From Cyanobacteria bacterium RUI128 (GTDB taxonomy: Bacteria; Cyanobacteriota; Vampirovibrionia; Gastranaerophilales; Gastranaerophilaceae): 39,987 bases of DNA. Location of the stretch: positions 1 through 39,987 of the forward strand of contig JAILHQ010000035.1 of the NCBI GenBank assembly GCA_024695725.1, given 5' to 3'. The stretch's first letter is position 1. Each line of letters starts with the position of its first letter. The notes below the pieces were generated by a model. That model worked only from the letters and a program-made list of their open reading frames with translations, did not search any database and was not told where the DNA came from. This document shows, in pieces, positions 39,305 through 39,987 of the stretch. Made by a program: the position numbers and the translations under genes.

Positions 39305-39987
39305 ATGGCAAAAGTTAGAACAATTACTAAAAAGTTGAAAAATACTGATGATTACGAGTTCGTACCGGAGACACCTGCGAATACAAATTATAAAATATAT
39401 GCTTCTGCTAACGGAAATAAAATATATGATGCAGGCGGAAACGATTCTCTTTATGGCGGAAATGGTGATGACACACTTATTGCGACTGAAGGTAATGATA
39501 CATTATCAGGCGGGAAAGGGGGAAATACCTTAACCATTAGTGGTGCTGAATCAGGCAATGACACAATTCTTCTTGGCAAAGGTACTGACCACTTAACTTT
39601 TGACCAGAGTGATTCTTTTGCATATTCAAAATCAGGAAATGACTTAATTATCTCGCATAAAGTAGGCGATAATAACAACGGTCAGGTAACAGTTAAAAAC
39701 TATTTCAAATATGCAGAAGATGCTGCATCACTGAAAGACTTAGCTTATGGAGGAAATGAAGCTCGAGACCTCAACGCCCTGATAAATGAGGCCGGGCTTA
39801 CATTAACAAACGTAACTTCAAAAAATAAGAAGATTGCAGGGACATACCTGAGTGATGTGATTGAGGCTCAGGGTAAAACTAACAACACCATTACAACAGG
39901 TAAGGGCGATGATACTATAACTGCAGGGCTCGGTAAAGATACCATAAAGATAAACGATACAGGTATAAAAACAATAAAAATTGCAAA
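39305..39987 (+). CDS. RTX-type (hemolysin-like calcium-binding repeat) protein, C-terminus cut by window edge
   Basis: The frame is open from ATG 39305 (GGAGA 7-8 bases upstream) to the right edge, 227 codons. Gly/Asp-rich nonapeptide repeats of the GGxGxDxxx type appear at about residues 42-75 (AGGNDSLYGGNGDDTLIATE, GNDTLSGGKGGNTL) and again at about 198-215 (TGKGDDTITAGLGKDTI), with SGNDTILLGKGTDHLTF between. Such repeats bind calcium and form beta-rolls in proteins exported by type I secretion, whose signal would be at the missing C-terminus. No signal peptide is present, as expected. No secretion genes are in view. Catalytic content, if any, lies beyond the edge. Confidence 0.9.
   Translation, partial: MAKVRTITKKLKNTDDYEFVPETPANTNYKIYASANGNKIYDAGGNDSLYGGNGDDTLIATEGNDTLSGGKGGNTLTISGAESGNDTILLGKGTDHLTFDQSDSFAYSKSGNDLIISHKVGDNNNGQVTVKNYFKYAEDAASLKDLAYGGNEARDLNALINEAGLTLTNVTSKNKKIAGTYLSDVIEAQGKTNNTITTGKGDDTITAGLGKDTIKINDTGIKTIKIA

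Overview
This low-GC (about 35% by eye) bacterial window is dense in genes and comes from a diderm. It carries an RND efflux pump with its periplasmic adaptor, lgt with a lipobox lipoprotein, signal peptidase I, several signal-peptide TPR proteins and a partial RTX-type protein. The combination resembles gut Gastranaerophilales/Melainabacteria (non-photosynthetic relatives of cyanobacteria): matrixin- and RTX-type secreted proteins, many TPR proteins, and lineage-style hypothetical proteins with alanine-rich or axial-protein-like architecture. That assignment is an inference from content, not proven by a marker gene. I saw no rRNA, tRNA, CRISPR array, transposase or phage genes.

Layout. 1-4.3 kb: two-gene RND efflux operon on the minus strand, with the permease cut by the left edge. 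4.5-9.8 kb: a repeat-built hypothetical protein, a YkgJ-type cysteine-cluster protein, an M49-like zinc peptidase and an Ala/Gly-rich membrane-active-looking protein. 9.8-10.75 kb: a long non-coding stretch with three 90-bp tandem repeats. 10.7-13.1 kb: lgt, a TPR lipoprotein, a small conserved-looking protein and ogt. 13.2-18.8 kb: a glycosyltransferase, a HAD phosphatase and a MarR regulator. The regulator diverges from a four-gene operon (class III aminotransferase, Cys-nucleophile alpha/beta hydrolase, small membrane protein, HAD phosphatase) across an intergenic region with three related palindromes. 18.9-24.1 kb: nadK, a long TPR protein and an UPF0173 hydrolase on the minus strand, then ribD. 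24.1-28.3 kb: a tandem duplication of a whole transcription unit (leader, gene, terminator) coding for large hydrophobic and coiled-coil proteins, plus a matrixin protease. 28.4-34.4 kb: housekeeping genes ybaB and recR, an oligopeptide-type ABC ATPase, mnmG, a small secreted protein, a polyprenyl synthase and lepB. 34.5-40 kb: an axial-like protein, a REP-like element, a TPR/NHL protein, malQ and the start of an RTX protein.

Three things stand out. First, about nine single genes have a -10 box ending 6-7 nt before the start codon, which predicts leaderless mRNAs. Second, the duplicated units at 24-27 kb share a leader that is far better conserved than their coding sequence and contains a compensatory base pair; a weaker match lies before the Ala-rich gene at 9.8 kb. 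Third, the MarR-controlled aminotransferase/thiol-hydrolase operon looks like an uncharacterised pathway with its operators visible. A short GGGGTAAAT repeat family also sits on or beside the stop codons of four genes.
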